This document shows, in pieces, positions 1-6,886 of a DNA stretch of 14,605 bases (positions are counted from its first letter, which is position 1; every line of letters starts with the position of its first letter). Made by a program: the position numbers and the translations under genes. Source of the stretch: Prevotellaceae bacterium. Lineage in GTDB: Bacteria > Bacteroidota > Bacteroidia > Bacteroidales > UBA932. The stretch covers positions 1-14,605 of the forward strand of contig JAIRLC010000127.1 of assembly GCA_031259645.1 (NCBI GenBank), written 5' to 3'. The notes under the pieces are model-generated. The model ran no database searches. It was given only the letters and a program-made list of their open reading frames with translations, and was not told the origin of the DNA.

Positions 1-479
1 TCCGAGAAGCCGCCGCGCAACTGTTGCATGGCGACCTTGTGTTCCGCCGCACTTTTCGCGGTGATGAGGTCGGCTACGGCTTCCGCCTGCGCCAAATCGA
101 GCTTCCCGTTCAGGAATGCGCGGCGTGTGAACTCGCCGGCTTCGGCCATGCGCGCGCCCTTTGCGAGGAGCAGTTGCAGGATGCGCTGCTGGATATAATG
201 CGAGCCGTGGCAGGCAATCTCGACGGTTTCTTCGCCGGTGAACGAATGTGGCGCCCTGAATACGCTAACCAGCACTTCGTCAACCGTTTCCTTGCCGTCG
301 GTGATGTGGCCGAAGCACAGCGTGTGGCTTTTCTGCGTAGACAGGCGACGTCCTGCCGTTTTCGGCACGAACAACTGTTCACCGGCGGCTATCGCTCCGG
401 CGCCCGAAATCCTGATTACCGCTATGCCGCCCACGCCCGGAGCGGTTGATATGCCGCATATAATGTCGTTGTGATACAT
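1..479 (-). CDS. mnmE: tRNA modification GTPase MnmE, N-terminal part (cut by window edge)
   Basis: MnmE works with MnmG to place the carboxymethylaminomethyl group on the wobble uridine (U34) of certain tRNAs, using a folate one-carbon unit, in the cytoplasm. The 159 codons present hold the whole N-terminal folate-binding domain (about residues 1-120) and the first helices of the central domain. Diagnostic stretches are TAPGVGGIAVIRISG (12-26), FRAPHSFTGEETVEIACHGS (74-93) and AGEFTRRAFLNGKLDLAQAE (114-133). The G domain and the C-terminal cysteine motif lie beyond base 1 and cannot be assessed. The ATG at 479 gives the expected family N-terminus and lies 24 bases after a -7-type promoter element. 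The family is usually about 450-470 residues, so roughly a third is visible. The upstream NUDIX gene is on the same strand, 43 bases away. Recognition is secure. Confidence 0.97.
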   Translation of the reverse strand, partial: MYHNDIICGISTAPGVGGIAVIRISGAGAIAAGEQLFVPKTAGRRLSTQKSHTLCFGHITDGKETVDEVLVSVFRAPHSFTGEETVEIACHGSHYIQQRILQLLLAKGARMAEAGEFTRRAFLNGKLDLAQAEAVADLITAKSAAEHKVAMQQLRGGFS

Positions 480-503
480 GCTTTACCTTGTAAAATGCCG
501 TTG

Positions 504-511
504 CAAAGGTA
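504..511 (-). promoter_or_regulatory. Bacteroidota -7 promoter element for mnmE
   Basis: On the minus strand this reads TACCTTTG, a full match to the TAnnTTTG consensus. It would start transcription near base 497, about 18 bases before the mnmE ATG. No clear TTTG lies at the -33 position, only a T-rich run. The arms TACCTT and AAGGTA form a 6-base inverted pair across the leader, and AAGG near the start could serve as a weak ribosome site. It shows that mnmE need not depend on read-through from the NUDIX gene. Confidence 0.55.
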
Positions 512-522
512 TGTGAAAAAAA

Positions 523-1287
523 TTAAATAAAAGAGAAATGCTCGAGCATGTCTTTTTTATTTTTGTCGAATGTATATAATATAGGAGGGTTATAAGGGCT
601 GCTATTTTTTATTTCATCCAATTGTATGACCGCACCACCGGAGAGCACTTTCCGTTTAAAATTTCGCCTGTCTAAAATCTTACCTGAAAAAATCTCATAT
701 ATTTTTTTTAATTCGCCCATAGTGAATTTTTCCGGCAGCAGTTCGTAGCCTACGGGAACAATCGGTAGCATGGCGCTTATAGTTTCCAGTGCTGTTTTTA
801 TAATGTTCTCATGGTCGGAATATAATGCCGGCAGACGGCCTATATCAAACCATTTGACGCTATTCTTTTCTGTTCTGGATAATTGAATATTTTCATATTT
901 CACGAAAGCATAATATCCCAAACTCACAAACCGCTGCAGGAACCATTTTTCTTCTTCGCTATAGAAACCTCTCCGCTCTGCGCTTTTTTTCACAAATTCA
1001 CTGTTTTGTTCCATGATAGTCCTTTTGGGGTCGCTAAACAAATGAAACTGCCTCAAGTAGACGTCGGACAATCCGGTTCGTTTAGCCAATATTCTTTTTA
1101 CCGCCTCATCCGAAGTTTCATCTTTAAACATGAAACCACCCGGTAGCTGCCAGTATCTGCTTATGTCAAATTTAGTTAACAAGACATACAATTTCTTTTT
1201 ATAGAAACCTAAAATTACACAATCTACGGAAAAGCCCGGATGTATATTATCAACGGCGTAGGGGTAAAATAAACTTCTATACGACAT
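523..1287 (-). CDS. NUDIX-fold transcriptional regulator (NrtR/AraR-like) with C-terminal winged helix
   Basis: Predicted sugar-responsive transcription factor of 254 residues. Residues about 16-155 form a NUDIX domain and residues about 181-250 a winged helix with the pattern FTMGELKKIYE...LDRRNFKRKVL typical of NrtR-type regulators. In Bacteroidota this architecture controls carbohydrate genes (AraR and relatives). The NUDIX box begins GGFMFKDE (50-57) but the REUxEE core reads R-I-L-A-K-R, so the metal-binding glutamates are gone and hydrolase activity is unlikely; the domain is probably a ligand sensor. I chose the ATG at 1287, not the in-frame ATG at 1338. The promoter at 1308-1339 would start transcription near 1301, downstream of 1338, and family homology begins near MSYRSLFYPYAVD. 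The gene is visibly richer in A/T than mnmE and divergent from the GH3/receptor operon it probably controls. The effector is not evident. Confidence 0.88.
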   Translation of the reverse strand: MSYRSLFYPYAVDNIHPGFSVDCVILGFYKKKLYVLLTKFDISRYWQLPGGFMFKDETSDEAVKRILAKRTGLSDVYLRQFHLFSDPKRTIMEQNSEFVKKSAERRGFYSEEEKWFLQRFVSLGYYAFVKYENIQLSRTEKNSVKWFDIGRLPALYSDHENIIKTALETISAMLPIVPVGYELLPEKFTMGELKKIYEIFSGKILDRRNFKRKVLSGGAVIQLDEIKNSSPYNPPILYTFDKNKKDMLEHFSFI

Positions 1288-1303
1288 TCTAAATTGATTT
1301 AGA
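1288..1303. promoter_or_regulatory. 16-base palindrome, probable operator at the regulator start site
   Basis: TCTAAAT-TG-ATTTAGA has perfect 7-base arms around a 2-base centre and directly abuts the start codon of the NUDIX regulator at 1287. The predicted transcription start, near 1301, falls inside it, so a bound protein would block initiation. That makes autorepression of the regulator the simplest reading. No second copy was found in the divergent region. The symmetry is seen directly; the binding protein is inferred. Confidence 0.5.
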
Positions 1304-1307
1304 GCAA

Positions 1308-1339
1308 CAAAGATACTAAAATGAAAAATATTTTTCAAA
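1308..1339 (-). promoter_or_regulatory. Promoter of the NUDIX regulator gene
   Basis: On the minus strand TTTG (1339-1336) is followed after a 20-base spacer by TATCTTTG (1315-1308). Both boxes match the Bacteroides -33/-7 consensus (TTTG and TAnnTTTG) at the expected spacing. Initiation is expected near 1301, giving a leader of about 14 bases before the ATG at 1287. Confidence 0.7.
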
Positions 1340-1341
1340 TA

Positions 1342-1361
1342 TGTGTATTTTTTACGCAGAT
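1342..1361 (+). promoter_or_regulatory. Direct repeat copy 1 (TGTGTA-N6-ACGCAGAT), probable operator
   Basis: First of two copies of a bipartite 20-base motif. TGTGTA and ACGCAGAT are identical in both copies while the 6-base spacer differs (TTTTTT here). It ends five bases before the -33 box of the GH3 promoter and starts three bases from the regulator's own -33 box, so one bound protein could influence both promoters. Conserved halves with a divergent spacer are typical of a protein-binding site. Confidence 0.5.
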
Positions 1362-1365
1362 ATTA

Positions 1366-1395
1366 TTGTAAAGTTATTTTTTTTGTTTATTTTTG
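1366..1395 (+). promoter_or_regulatory. Promoter of the GH3/receptor operon
   Basis: TTG (1366-1368), a 19-base spacer, then TATTTTTG (1388-1395), matching the Bacteroides -33 and TAnnTTTG -7 boxes. Transcription should start near 1402, leaving an A/T-rich leader of about 38 bases before the ATG at 1440. Repeat copy 1 lies just upstream, and copy 2 overlaps the end of the -7 box and the start site. Confidence 0.65.
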
Positions 1396-1413
1396 TGTAA
1401 AAATAACGCAGAT
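1394..1413 (+). promoter_or_regulatory. Direct repeat copy 2 (TGTGTA-N6-ACGCAGAT), probable operator
   Basis: Second copy, spacer AAAATA. It begins exactly 52 bases after copy 1, close to five turns of B-form DNA, so both sites face the same side of the helix. It covers the predicted start site of the GH3 gene, a position where a bound protein would repress. The pairing with copy 1 suggests cooperative binding or a small loop enclosing the promoter. Confidence 0.5.
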
Positions 1414-1439
1414 TAAAACATTAATTAAACTATAAAATC

Positions 1440-3770
1440 ATGAAGAATTTACTTTTATTAGTCGGATTTATACTTCTGTCGGGCGGAGCCTACACACAAG
1501 TATCGCAACGTTACGAGATCATAAAAAATAATTATGGGCCAAAATTGGGGTATTCTCCGGAGTCTGGAGTTAAAATACTCACTGTAAATGGCTTGAAATT
1601 CAAAGATCTCAATAAAAATGGGAAACTGGATAGATATGAGGATTGGCGTTTATCCGTAGAAGAACGGGCCAAAGACCTGTCTAAAAAAATGTCGGTGGAA
1701 CAAATTGCAGGGTTGATGCTGTATAGTGGGCATCAGGCAATTCCTGCTAAAGAAGTGGGGTTTGCACATGGAACGTATAACGGAAAACCGTTCTCTCAAA
1801 GTTGCGCAAATCCATGGGATTTATCGGATGCGCAAAAGAAATTTCTGAAAGACGATAACCTGCGCCATGTTCTTTTAGTGGGCGTACAAAGTCCGGAAGT
1901 GGCCGCAAGGTGGAGCAATGAGATGCAGGCATACGTAGAAGGCATAGGATTGGGGATTCCTGCCAATAACAGTTCCGATCCCAGACACTCCGGGCAAATA
2001 GCCGGCGCTGTTGCCGCTGAGTTTAATGCCGGGGCAGGAGGCGATATATCGGTGTGGCCCGACGGTCTGGGTATGGCTGCCACCTTCGAGCCCGAACTCG
2101 TGAAAAAATTCGGACAGATAGCTGCCCTGGAATATCGTGCATTAGGGATTTGTACTGCTTTATCCCCGCAGGTTGATTTAGCCACAGAGCCCCGCTGGTA
2201 CCGCTCCAGTATGACTTTCGGTGAGAGTCCGGCGTTGGCTACTGCTATGACCCGCGCTTATATAGATGGATTCCAGACGTCGACCGGAGATGCTGAAATA
2301 GCAAACGGATGGGGATACCAAAGTGTGAATGCGATGGTGAAACACTGGCCGAGCGGAGGGCCGGAAGAAGGTGGCCGTGACGGACACTGGGCTTTCGGTA
2401 AATTTGCCGTGTATCCGGGCAATAATTTTGAAACACATTTAAAACCTTTTACGGATGGTGCATTCAACTTGGATGGTAGAACGGCGAGGGCTTCGGCGGT
2501 GATGCCTTATTATACCATTTCCTATAATCAGGCAAAAGACGGCACGAACTTGGCGAATGGATTCAGCACATATATCATTACATATTTATTAAGGGGAAAA
2601 TATGACTACGACGGCGTGGTATGTACCGACTGGTTGATTACGGCCAATGAAGGCAAAACCCCGGGCGATTTCGACGGAAAACCGTGGGGCGTAGAAGCGA
2701 AAAGCATAGCGGAAAGACATTACATCGCGATCATGGCCGGGATAGACCAGTTTGGCGGTAATAACGAGATGGGACCGGTTATTGAAGCCTACAATATGGG
2801 CGTGAAAGAACACGGGAAAAAATTTATGAGAAATAAATTTGAACGATCGGCCGTTCGCCTTTTGAGAAATATATTTCGGTTGGGTTTATTTGAAAATCCG
2901 TACGTAGATCCTCAGGAGAGCGCTAAAATTGTGGGAAATCCCGATTTTATGCAAGAGGGCTATAATGCCCAACTCAAGTCGATTGTGATGTTGAAGAATA
3001 AAGAAGATGTGTTGCCGGTCGAAGGAAGAAAGACGGTTTACATCCCTGAAGTTTATACGCCTTCAGTGAAAGACTGGTGGGGTAATTGGTCTAAACCATC
3101 CTTAAAGGTGCCGGCAGACCTTGAGTTAGTGAAAAAATATTACAATGTGACAAATGACCCTTCAAAAGCTGATTTTGCCATCGTATTTATCTCCGGGCCG
3201 TATACAAATAAAGATGGCGGCGGGTATGATAAGCATGACCGCGAAGCCGGTGGTAACGGATATATCCCCATTTCCCTTCAATACCGGACATACACGGCCG
3301 AAGATGCACGCGAACACAGCATCGCCGCCGGCGACCCGGTGGTTGACCCAACCGTGACAAACCGTTCCTACAAAGGAAAAACGGTGACGGCGTCTAACAC
3401 GATGGATCTGAATACCGTGCTGACAACAAAAGAAATGATGGGCGATAAGCCGGTGATTGTTGTGGTAAATGTATCGCGCGGAATAGTGTTGAACGAATTG
3501 GAAGGTAAAGTAGATGCTATTTTGGCGCGCTTTTCGGTTGGGGAACAACCTGTGCTGGACATTATATCCGGCAAACACGAGCCGTCCGGGTTGCTCCCCA
3601 TGCAAATACCCGCCAATATGTCAACGGTAGAAAAACAGCAGGAAGACGTGCCGTTCGATATGGAATGTCACCGGGATACGGAAGGCAATGTATATGATTT
3701 CGCTTTTGGCCTGAATTGGAAAGGCGTGATAAACGATCATCGTACAGCTACGTATCGTGTTAATGAATAA
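1440..3770 (+). CDS. Secreted glycoside hydrolase family 3 (beta-glucosidase-like) enzyme
   Basis: Retaining exo-acting glycosidase of 776 residues, probably periplasmic. Residues 1-19 form a signal peptide (MKNLLLLVGFILLSGGAYTQ, cut near A17-Q20; no lipobox cysteine). Residues 56-69 (DLNKNGKLDRYEDW) look like an EF-hand/dockerin-type calcium loop, seen in related Bacteroidota GH3 enzymes. The GH3 barrel spans about 75-450, with K301-H302 (NAMVKHWPSGG) and the catalytic nucleophile D397 in YDGVVCTDW. The C-terminal GH3 domain follows (about 505-755), with GEQPVLDIISGKHEPSGLLP (701-720) matching the usual PGExGGxAxAdvLfGxxNPSGKLP region in diverged form. A general acid/base residue cannot be assigned by eye. 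The ATG at 1440 gives the signal peptide. The receptor gene follows after 19 bases, so they are co-transcribed. Substrate unknown: beta-glucoside, xyloside or another exo-linkage are all possible. Confidence 0.92.
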   Translation: MKNLLLLVGFILLSGGAYTQVSQRYEIIKNNYGPKLGYSPESGVKILTVNGLKFKDLNKNGKLDRYEDWRLSVEERAKDLSKKMSVEQIAGLMLYSGHQAIPAKEVGFAHGTYNGKPFSQSCANPWDLSDAQKKFLKDDNLRHVLLVGVQSPEVAARWSNEMQAYVEGIGLGIPANNSSDPRHSGQIAGAVAAEFNAGAGGDISVWPDGLGMAATFEPELVKKFGQIAALEYRALGICTALSPQVDLATEPRWYRSSMTFGESPALATAMTRAYIDGFQTSTGDAEIANGWGYQSVNAMVKHWPSGGPEEGGRDGHWAFGKFAVYPGNNFETHLKPFTDGAFNLDGRTARASAVMPYYTISYNQAKDGTNLANGFSTYIITYLLRGKYDYDGVVCTDWLITANEGKTPGDFDGKPWGVEAKSIAERHYIAIMAGIDQFGGNNEMGPVIEAYNMGVKEHGKKFMRNKFERSAVRLLRNIFRLGLFENPYVDPQESAKIVGNPDFMQEGYNAQLKSIVMLKNKEDVLPVEGRKTVYIPEVYTPSVKDWWGNWSKPSLKVPADLELVKKYYNVTNDPSKADFAIVFISGPYTNKDGGGYDKHDREAGGNGYIPISLQYRTYTAEDAREHSIAAGDPVVDPTVTNRSYKGKTVTASNTMDLNTVLTTKEMMGDKPVIVVVNVSRGIVLNELEGKVDAILARFSVGEQPVLDIISGKHEPSGLLPMQIPANMSTVEKQQEDVPFDMECHRDTEGNVYDFAFGLNWKGVINDHRTATYRVNE

Positions 3771-3789
3771 AAACTTTAATAATTTGGAT

Positions 3790-6003
3790 ATGAAAAAGAG
3801 CATAAAAAATGTAAGCATATTGCTGATGTCCGTAATGATAGGCGGCGGCGTAGCCAATGCGCAGGAGCAGGCGAAAAAAGACACGGTAAAAGCGGTGGCG
3901 GTGGAAAGCGACCGTAATGTAATGCTTAACGCGGCGTCGGCAAATTCCGGTCCGCGCAACGTGAATATAGGCCTTCCGGCAAGCGTAGGAGGCACCACTG
4001 TGTTGGAAAATGATTTGCCTGTTGTTTATTTCTTTTGGCCTGAAATGCCGTTTAAATCATGGCGTATAGACGCCATGACAAATGGCGTGAAGCTGTTGGA
4101 TTTAGGGCAAACAGCCATCAATATTGGCGACGTCGGTTTTTCCGTAGGCACCTATAACAATCTGGGTACCGATAAGTTTGGGGGAAGCATAGGTTTAAAT
4201 TCCAACCATTTCGGCTTGCTGAACGGCACCACTAATCTTAGCGGGCCACTAACGAAAAACGGATTAAAATTCTCGGTGGGCGCATTCGTAAATTATGATC
4301 CGGGCACGTATAAGGTCAACAAAAATAACATAGACCGTTACTACAATGACCAGACACAGTTGTATAAGGTTGCCCTCACACAGGACTACCGCTTTCGGGG
4401 CGGGTCCGGCTCCATCTCGGCCTTCTATAAATATGCCCGCTCGAAGTCGATGAGTGCGCAGCACTATGCGCCCTACAAGTACCATCTCGACGGCTCGGTG
4501 TCGGAAATAGACGGGTTCAAGATTGGTAACGATAATTATATGGCCGGCCAGAAATTTGAAGTGGAAGATGCAACGACCGGAAAAAGAGTTGAGCGGGACG
4601 CCTTAGACGACTATAGCGCCGAAAGCCATACTTTCGACTTGATAGGAAAAAACAGGCTCGACAATGGCTTAAACCTTAATTTTATAGTGCGGTATCACAC
4701 GGCAAAATCGGGAATATATCTTCCCATTATGACCGGTATTTCGGAGCAAACCTATACGGATGACAGCGGAAATCAGAAGACAGGTAACCTGCAAGGTGTA
4801 ATGGTTTTGGCGTCGAAAAATACGCCGGTACAATCACTCACAAGCCTGTTCGAAGTGGGGAAGAAATCCGGAAACCATGATTGGAAAATCGGCTTAAACC
4901 AGTGGCTATATGGCGTCGATGAATTTGTTACGGAAGGAGCCACATACAAGCAAACCGTTGAGGCCAACCCCAAACGTGTAGGTGGATATAACTATGGAAT
5001 TTCCGAATATCACAATGGAACGGAAAATAAAACCGCCTTATTCCTCACCGATAAATGGGACATTTCGGAGGTGCTCACCGTAAACCTCGGCGCCCGCTTC
5101 GAGTACCAGAACCTTCGGGGCGACTTTATCAACAAAGATGAGGTGAATAAAAACATCCCCTATCTCTCCAATAAAAGAACGGATATTAAAAAGGACTGGT
5201 TTAACAAGGCGTTCATGGTAAGCGGGGTGTACAAAATGACTAAAAACTTCGGATTACTGGGCGAGGCCACGTACAATGAACAGGCCGGACATCTCGAAAA
5301 CTATTCGGCCGGGAATGAGCCCAACCTGAAGAAATCGAAAATACCGGGAGCAGGATTGGGCGTCTTCTATAACCATTCTTTATTTAGCTTGGTGTCTAAA
5401 GCTACCTATATCCAGCGTGACGAGTACCGTTCCACAGTGAACTTTACGAGTAAAAAAGGCGAGGTAGAGCGGGCGCTGGCGTTGTACGACATAGAAACTG
5501 TAGGATGGACTACCGACGTGGTGGCCACGCCCTTCAAGAATTTCAATTTACATTTCCTGTTGACGCTTCAGGCGCCTAAATACAAAAATTATGCAGGCAC
5601 GGTAAATTTCAAAACGGGTGAATCGGTAAGTTATGATTTCAATGACAATACGGTGACCGGCGTGTCGAAAGTGTTGATGGAAATTGACCCAAGCTACCAG
5701 TGGAAAAATTTGAGGCTATGGGCCAGTGCGCGTTATTTCAGCAAAGAATATTCGAACTTGACCAACTCTTTATTTTTCAGAAGCCGCTGGGAAACCTTTG
5801 CCGGCGCTAATTACACCTTAAACAAGAATCTTGAATTTAGTGCAAGCGTGGTGAACCTCTTGAACCAACGTGGGGCCAAAGGCTCCATTTCCGGCGCCGA
5901 CCTCTACACGCGTGAGGAAGCGGCAAAAATGGAAGGCGCCATCCTGTCCGGTACTTACATCCGACCATTTACCGTTGAATTTGGGGTGAAGTTCCGGTTC
6001 TAA
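3790..6003 (+). CDS. TonB-dependent outer-membrane receptor, SusD-less type
   Basis: Predicted outer-membrane beta-barrel of 737 residues importing a ligand, probably the GH3 substrate. Residues 1-24 form a signal peptide ending VANA before QEQ. Residues about 35-150 resemble a plug, in the variant form NVMLNAASANSGPRNVNIGL (43-62) and GGTTVLENDLPVVYFFWPEM (67-86). The rest consists of alternating barrel strands and ends in F737 (FGVKFRF), the outer-membrane C-terminal signature. The carboxypeptidase-like N-terminal domain usual in SusC is absent and no susD follows, so it is not a standard SusCD pair. The start was taken at ATG 3790 because it opens directly onto the signal peptide; the GTG at 3757 lies inside the GH3 gene. 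It is 19 bases after the GH3 stop and is followed by a strong terminator. The TonB box cannot be placed with confidence. The alternative, a barrel without TonB coupling, is less likely. Confidence 0.82.
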   Translation: MKKSIKNVSILLMSVMIGGGVANAQEQAKKDTVKAVAVESDRNVMLNAASANSGPRNVNIGLPASVGGTTVLENDLPVVYFFWPEMPFKSWRIDAMTNGVKLLDLGQTAINIGDVGFSVGTYNNLGTDKFGGSIGLNSNHFGLLNGTTNLSGPLTKNGLKFSVGAFVNYDPGTYKVNKNNIDRYYNDQTQLYKVALTQDYRFRGGSGSISAFYKYARSKSMSAQHYAPYKYHLDGSVSEIDGFKIGNDNYMAGQKFEVEDATTGKRVERDALDDYSAESHTFDLIGKNRLDNGLNLNFIVRYHTAKSGIYLPIMTGISEQTYTDDSGNQKTGNLQGVMVLASKNTPVQSLTSLFEVGKKSGNHDWKIGLNQWLYGVDEFVTEGATYKQTVEANPKRVGGYNYGISEYHNGTENKTALFLTDKWDISEVLTVNLGARFEYQNLRGDFINKDEVNKNIPYLSNKRTDIKKDWFNKAFMVSGVYKMTKNFGLLGEATYNEQAGHLENYSAGNEPNLKKSKIPGAGLGVFYNHSLFSLVSKATYIQRDEYRSTVNFTSKKGEVERALALYDIETVGWTTDVVATPFKNFNLHFLLTLQAPKYKNYAGTVNFKTGESVSYDFNDNTVTGVSKVLMEIDPSYQWKNLRLWASARYFSKEYSNLTNSLFFRSRWETFAGANYTLNKNLEFSASVVNLLNQRGAKGSISGADLYTREEAAKMEGAILSGTYIRPFTVEFGVKFRF

Positions 6004-6007
6004 AAAC

Positions 6008-6024
6008 GCCATATCCTCTATGGC
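6008..6024 (+). repeat. Small inverted repeat after the receptor gene
   Basis: GCCATA-TCCTC-TATGGC, a perfect 6-base stem with a 5-base loop, placed directly before the larger terminator hairpin. It may help protect the 3' end of the operon transcript. Confidence 0.4.
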
Positions 6025-6070
6025 AAGGATACATAGTATTATGCGAATAATATTATGTGTCCTTTTTTTT
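6025..6070 (+). terminator. Rho-independent terminator of the GH3/receptor operon
   Basis: An 18-base stem (6025-6042 with 6047-6064) has only two G-T wobbles and a 4-base loop (GCGA), and runs straight into T residues to 6070. It lies 22 bases after the receptor stop codon and separates this operon from the metallopeptidase gene. Confidence 0.88.
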
Positions 6071-6102
6071 ACGTCAGTGGCGCCGGTTATAAAGATTTCA
6101 TG

Positions 6103-6110
6103 TATATTTG
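6103..6110 (+). promoter_or_regulatory. -7-like element directly at the metallopeptidase start
   Basis: TATATTTG matches TAnnTTTG but lies only three bases before the ATG at 6114, so transcription would begin at or just inside the start codon. There is no convincing -33 box upstream. It may be a chance match, or the gene may be transcribed with almost no leader. Confidence 0.3.
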
Positions 6111-6113
6111 TGC

Positions 6114-6842
6114 ATGTTAAGCAGGGAAAAAATAATCAGGCATCTCCATTTGGGCACGGTTACGTTGCGCAAGTTGCGGCAGTCGCGTAACATGAAAATA
6201 CTGATACGCGCCGAAGGGGTGCTGGTTACCTTGCCGGTGTACACGTCGTTCGGTGAAGCGGAGGGGTTTCTCGACAACCACGTGGATTGGGCGCTGCAGG
6301 CCATGCAACGCCTGTCCGACAAACAGGCCAGGTTGCAAACCACGTTTACGCCCGGCACGGAGTTTGGCACGTATTCGCGAAAAGTACAATTCATCCCCGC
6401 CGACCGGCACAATGTGCATGTGAATATAAAGCCCGGATTGGTGGAAATATACTATCCGGCGGCGCGAAAAATTGATGACCCTTCCCTGCAAGCCACTATC
6501 CGCAAAGCCGTGGAATACGCTTGGCGTGTGGAGGCGTGCGAGGTGTTGCCTGTGCGGGTGCAACAGCTTGCCACGCAGCACGGGTTTCACTACAAAAAAC
6601 TCAGCATACGCAGTTCCCGCACCTGCTGGGGCAGTTGTTCGCCCGACAATAACATTAACCTCAGCCTGCACCTCATGCATCTTCCCGATCACCTTATTGA
6701 TTATATCATATTACATGAGTTATGCCACACGTTGCATAAAAATCACGGCGCCGCATTTTGGGATTTGCTCGACCGGGTTACACAAAAAAAAGCGCGCGAG
6801 TATGCCAGACAGCTTCGCGCGCACAGTACAAGAATTTATTAA
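6114..6842 (+). CDS. YgjP-like zinc metallopeptidase (DUF45, M48-related)
   Basis: Predicted zinc-dependent peptidase-fold protein of 242 residues with no signal peptide, so probably cytoplasmic. The C-terminal half carries the YgjP/DUF45 signature: SSRTCWGSCSPDNNINLSLH, then ILHELCHTLHKNHGAAFWDL. The HELCH pair and the downstream NHG histidine are the expected zinc ligands and the glutamate the catalytic base. The N-terminal part (LGTVTLRKLRQSRNMKILIR) is the family's beta-strand region. Physiological substrates of this family are not established. I start at ATG 6114; the TTG at 6108 would add only two residues, and the next ATG (6192) would cut into conserved sequence. It stands alone between a terminator and a convergent operon. 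Its last codons (about 6784-6822) also encode, on the opposite strand, a hairpin plus T-run that probably terminates that operon. Confidence 0.88.
   Translation: MLSREKIIRHLHLGTVTLRKLRQSRNMKILIRAEGVLVTLPVYTSFGEAEGFLDNHVDWALQAMQRLSDKQARLQTTFTPGTEFGTYSRKVQFIPADRHNVHVNIKPGLVEIYYPAARKIDDPSLQATIRKAVEYAWRVEACEVLPVRVQQLATQHGFHYKKLSIRSSRTCWGSCSPDNNINLSLHLMHLPDHLIDYIILHELCHTLHKNHGAAFWDLLDRVTQKKAREYARQLRAHSTRIY
6784..6822 (-). terminator. Terminator of the porP/porE-like operon, inside the convergent gene
   Basis: Read on the minus strand, arms GCGCGCGA (6822-6815) and TCGCGCGC (6799-6792) form a perfect 8-base G/C-rich stem, extendable by one wobble pair. Eight T residues (6791-6784) follow at once. 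It begins about 65 bases after the stop of the PorE-like gene. On the plus strand the same hairpin has no following T-run and precedes the metallopeptidase stop, so it is directional. Confidence 0.75.
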
Positions 6843-6886
6843 TTAGTTCTTCTCCGGGATTACTCCCACTTTAATATTTTCCTTGT

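Noticed and set aside
24..449. Plus-strand open frame of 141 codons
   Set aside because: It is antisense to mnmE, whose conserved motifs are unambiguous.
1288..1338. In-frame upstream start (ATG at 1338) for the NUDIX regulator
   Set aside because: The predicted promoter (1308-1339) would start transcription near 1301, downstream of that ATG, and the extra 17 residues do not resemble the family.
1440..3770. NagZ-type or phosphorylase-type GH3 assignment
   Set aside because: The protein is secreted, long and has the second GH3 domain, unlike the short cytoplasmic NagZ; no His-Asp dyad of the NagZ type was seen.
3757..3789. GTG start for the receptor inside the end of the GH3 gene
   Set aside because: The ATG at 3790 opens directly onto a signal peptide; the extension would put polar residues in front of it.
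3790..6003. Calling the receptor SusC
   Set aside because: No carboxypeptidase-like N-terminal domain and no susD downstream; the plug region is of another type.
6117..6692. Minus-strand open frame of 191 codons
   Set aside because: It is antisense to the metallopeptidase gene with its HELCH motif; no recognisable protein features.
6855..6866. GGGATTACTCCC as a plus-strand terminator of the metallopeptidase gene
   Set aside because: The stem has only four pairs and no T-run follows directly.
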